A stretch of DNA of 6,444 nt, from positions 1 to 6,444 of the forward strand of contig JARLIC010000118.1 in the NCBI GenBank assembly GCA_031291905.1, written 5' to 3'. The stretch comes from Minisyncoccota bacterium (GTDB lineage: Bacteria; Patescibacteriota; Minisyncoccia; UBA6257; 2-01-FULL-56-20). Below, piece by piece: positions 4,333 to 6,444 of the stretch. The translations under genes and the position numbers were made by a program. The notes under the pieces were generated by a model, which made no database searches, was not told the DNA's origin, and saw nothing but the letters and a program-made list of their open reading frames with translations. Every line of letters starts with the position of its first letter. Positions within the stretch are counted from its first letter, which is position 1.

Positions 4333-5811
4333 ATGACAGACACCATCTTTGCCCATCCTGTGACCACGGCGGTCATCGCGGGATTCCTCCTTATCGGGAT
4401 CATCGGGAAGGTCATGAAGTTCTCCTTCGAACGCATCGCGAAATGGTACCTTTACGTATCGGTATTCTCCGCGGTCATCGTCATGAACTCGATATTCTTC
4501 CCGTTCATCGGCGGCAAGGACTATTTCTTCCGCTTCTCGGTCGAGCTCGCGCTCGCGTCGGTCGTCCTCTGGTGGGCGTTCGAAGCGAAGAAAGGGGAGC
4601 TGGGCCACCGGGTAAAGGCGCTCTTCAAAAAGCCGCTCGTCATTGCGACCACGGTATTCGTGGCCATTTTCCAGCTTGCATGCCTGTTCGCCTACGACGC
4701 CAACGCGGCGTTCTGGTCGAACTATGAGCGCGGCGAAGGCGGATTCCAGATATTGCACTACTACCTCTTCTTCCTGCTGCTCGTGTTCCTGTTCACCGAG
4801 GAAAAAGAATGGAAGAACATCTTCAAATTCTCACTTGTGGCGACCGGGTTTATGATCCTTTACGGGATCCTGGGCAATTATTCGGTGAACGGATTCATCG
4901 GTCCTTACGCCGGCGGCGGCGCGCCGACGACGGGGTGGTGGCATACGTTGGTTGATGGCAGGTTCCAGGGATCGCTCGGCAATCCGGCCTATGTGAACGC
5001 CTACCTGCTGTTCTCGATGTTCTATGTCGGCTATCTGTGGACGGCGGCAAAGATCGCGGGCACGCTCAAAAAGTACGGCGCATGGCTCTACGGCATTCTG
5101 CTTGCGGCACTCCTGTTCTTCTTTGTGATCGGACAGACCCGTGGCGCGTTCCTTGGCCTGGCGGCAGGAGCGTTCGCGGCCGTCATCTACATCATCTTTG
5201 CGAGCAAAGGAAAGACGCGCAAATGGGGCGCGATCGCGCTGGGCATCCTTATCCTCCTCGGCGTCGGCATCTACGAGGTGCGGAACACGAAGTTCGTGCA
5301 GAGCTTCCCGGAGGGCAGGTTGCTGCAGATCAGTTTTTCGGATAGCACCGCGCAATCACGTTTCTGGGTGTGGCACGAGGCGTGGCAGGGATTCCTGCAG
5401 CGGCCGGTGCTTGGGTGGGGTCCGGAGAACTTCACCGCGGTCTATGACCAGAACTTCAACACGAAGTTCTATGTTCCCGGGCAGAGTTCCGAGACGTGGT
5501 TCGACCGTGCCCACAGCATCTATTTCGATTATCTGTGCGAGACCGGCATCCTTGGATTCCTTGCGTACCTCGCGATCTTTGTGACGTTCTTCGTGACGCT
5601 TTTCAAGAAGTTCCACAAGGACCGGCGCGAGCAGGGTGCGGAGGCGCACCATAAGACGGCGCTCAACATCCAACGGAGCCTGCTTGTGGCCGTGCCCGTC
5701 GCATACCTCATTCAGGGCGTTGCGATCTTCGACGTGCTGCCGATGTATATAAGCCTGTTCATGCTACTTGCGTTCGAAGTCTATTACACCCACCACGAAC
5801 ATGCCCAATAA
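4333..5811 (+). CDS. O-antigen ligase / Wzy-like polysaccharide polymerase family membrane protein
   Basis: Members join or polymerise lipid-linked glycans on the outer face of the cytoplasmic membrane (WaaL, Wzy and related glycosyltransferases); the exact substrate here is unknown. The 492-residue protein has about 11-12 hydrophobic segments, a family-typical GRFQGSLGNPAYVNAYL motif (209-225), QTRGAFLGL (268-276), and a large extracytoplasmic loop (about 315-400). The loop contains SRFWVWHEAW (342-351), RPVLGWGPENF (357-367) and DRAHSIYFDYLCETG (391-405). R270, R343 and H394 are candidate functional residues by analogy with the Wzy_C (PF04932) family. ATG 4333 is chosen over an in-frame TTG at 4276 because the -10 box lies between them and the extra residues come from a pyrimidine tract. 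The downstream TPR-like gene overlaps its last 11 nt, so the two are co-transcribed and may act together in surface glycan assembly. Confidence 0.9.
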   Translation: MTDTIFAHPVTTAVIAGFLLIGIIGKVMKFSFERIAKWYLYVSVFSAVIVMNSIFFPFIGGKDYFFRFSVELALASVVLWWAFEAKKGELGHRVKALFKKPLVIATTVFVAIFQLACLFAYDANAAFWSNYERGEGGFQILHYYLFFLLLVFLFTEEKEWKNIFKFSLVATGFMILYGILGNYSVNGFIGPYAGGGAPTTGWWHTLVDGRFQGSLGNPAYVNAYLLFSMFYVGYLWTAAKIAGTLKKYGAWLYGILLAALLFFFVIGQTRGAFLGLAAGAFAAVIYIIFASKGKTRKWGAIALGILILLGVGIYEVRNTKFVQSFPEGRLLQISFSDSTAQSRFWVWHEAWQGFLQRPVLGWGPENFTAVYDQNFNTKFYVPGQSSETWFDRAHSIYFDYLCETGILGFLAYLAIFVTFFVTLFKKFHKDRREQGAEAHHKTALNIQRSLLVAVPVAYLIQGVAIFDVLPMYISLFMLLAFEVYYTHHEHAQ

Positions 5812-6444
5812 CATGGAAGACAGGACCTATCGGATAACCGCAGCAATCATCATCATCGCCATCATCTTCGGCGTCGCCGTGGTCGGCTCGTATCTGCCGA
5901 TGCGGAAGGCGCAGATGTTCATCGCGACCCTGCAGGGGCTCCAGACCACCCCGGCAAGCTCGCTCCAGGACCTCGAGACGCGGCTTTCCGCGCCGCTCGA
6001 TTATCCGTCGCCGATCGGCCAGGAGGAGCTCGTGCGCAACATGGCGAACAGCGTGCTCGCGTTCGTTCAGCAGGCTCCCGATCCCAGCTCTACCGCGGCG
6101 CTCGTCGGTTATCTGAACGCCTATTACAATCCGATCCTGAACAGCGGCAAGGGCATGAGCTTCGGGCAGGACGTCTATCTCGAAGGCGCGATCAACGAGA
6201 TCGCCTTTGCGGAGACCGGCGACAAGACCTATCTTACGGCCGCCACCAATTGGTATCTTTTGGCCAACAAGCTCGGCCCCAACCGCCCCCAGGCGCTTTA
6301 CGGGCTCTTCGACGTCTACCGTGCCGCGAACAATGCGACCGATACCGTGGCGACCGCGCAGCATATTCTCGCCAACTGGCCCACCGACACGCGCATACAG
6401 CAGGCACTCGCACAGTACATAGCGACCCAGACTTCGACGAAGGC
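5801..6444 (+). CDS. Membrane-anchored TPR-like protein (C-terminus cut by window edge)
   Basis: The frame is open from ATG 5801 to the end of the window (214 codons plus two bases). It starts with a short polar stretch and one membrane helix (about 13-32, rich in Ile and Val), followed by a soluble region that is mostly predicted helix. The part at about 125-205 shows TPR-like helix pairs: INEIAFAETGDKTYLTAATNWYL, then ALYGLFDVYRAANN and TVATAQHILANWPTDTRI, with small and aromatic residues in register. No catalytic motif is visible. The start overlaps the ligase stop by 11 nt; a second ATG at 5813 comes one base after that stop and is an equally plausible re-initiation start. Neither has a Shine-Dalgarno. 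Pairing with an O-antigen-ligase-family gene suggests a scaffold or regulator of glycan assembly, but that is inference from position alone. Confidence 0.75.
   Translation, partial: MPNNMEDRTYRITAAIIIIAIIFGVAVVGSYLPMRKAQMFIATLQGLQTTPASSLQDLETRLSAPLDYPSPIGQEELVRNMANSVLAFVQQAPDPSSTAALVGYLNAYYNPILNSGKGMSFGQDVYLEGAINEIAFAETGDKTYLTAATNWYLLANKLGPNRPQALYGLFDVYRAANNATDTVATAQHILANWPTDTRIQQALAQYIATQTSTK

Overview
The window reads as a chromosomal piece of a Patescibacteria (CPR) bacterium, probably Parcubacteria-like. This rests on compact gene spacing, moderately high GC coding sequence, an almost complete lack of Shine-Dalgarno sites, promoters placed so that mRNAs start at or next to the ATG, a divergent GpmI, an RNase Y, and an O-antigen-ligase-type polymerase followed by a membrane-anchored helical-repeat protein. 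UGA is used as a stop (gpmI and the 28-codon ORF on the ncRNA), so this is not a code-25 lineage. The assignment is inference; no rRNA or marker tree is available here.

Layout. On the minus strand from the left edge: the start of secG (runs off the window), a small four-helix membrane protein of the 'phage holin family 4' type 19 nt upstream of it, and gpmI (cofactor-independent phosphoglycerate mutase). A gene-poor stretch of about 540 nt (2170-2712) separates gpmI from the plus-strand genes. Then come rny (ribonuclease Y), an O-antigen ligase/Wzy-like polytopic membrane protein, and an overlapping membrane-anchored TPR-like protein that runs off the right edge.

The gene-poor stretch is the most interesting part. 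It holds (i) the gpmI promoter; (ii) a plus-strand coding remnant of a small protein with a CPAL...F...GF.HL...K motif, cut off by a terminator; (iii) a minus-strand unit made of an A/T-rich upstream element, a consensus TTGACA-16-TATAAT promoter, an 85-nt region that folds into a compact three-way junction, and a perfect intrinsic terminator, which is a strong candidate for an undescribed small structured RNA; and (iv) the rny promoter with a palindrome in its spacer.

Across the window the -10 box lies 6-7 nt before the ATG for the holin-like gene, gpmI and the ligase gene. This points to leaderless translation as the local norm. Functionally the genes are housekeeping (protein export, lower glycolysis, RNA turnover) next to a surface-polysaccharide pair. 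They do not form one pathway.
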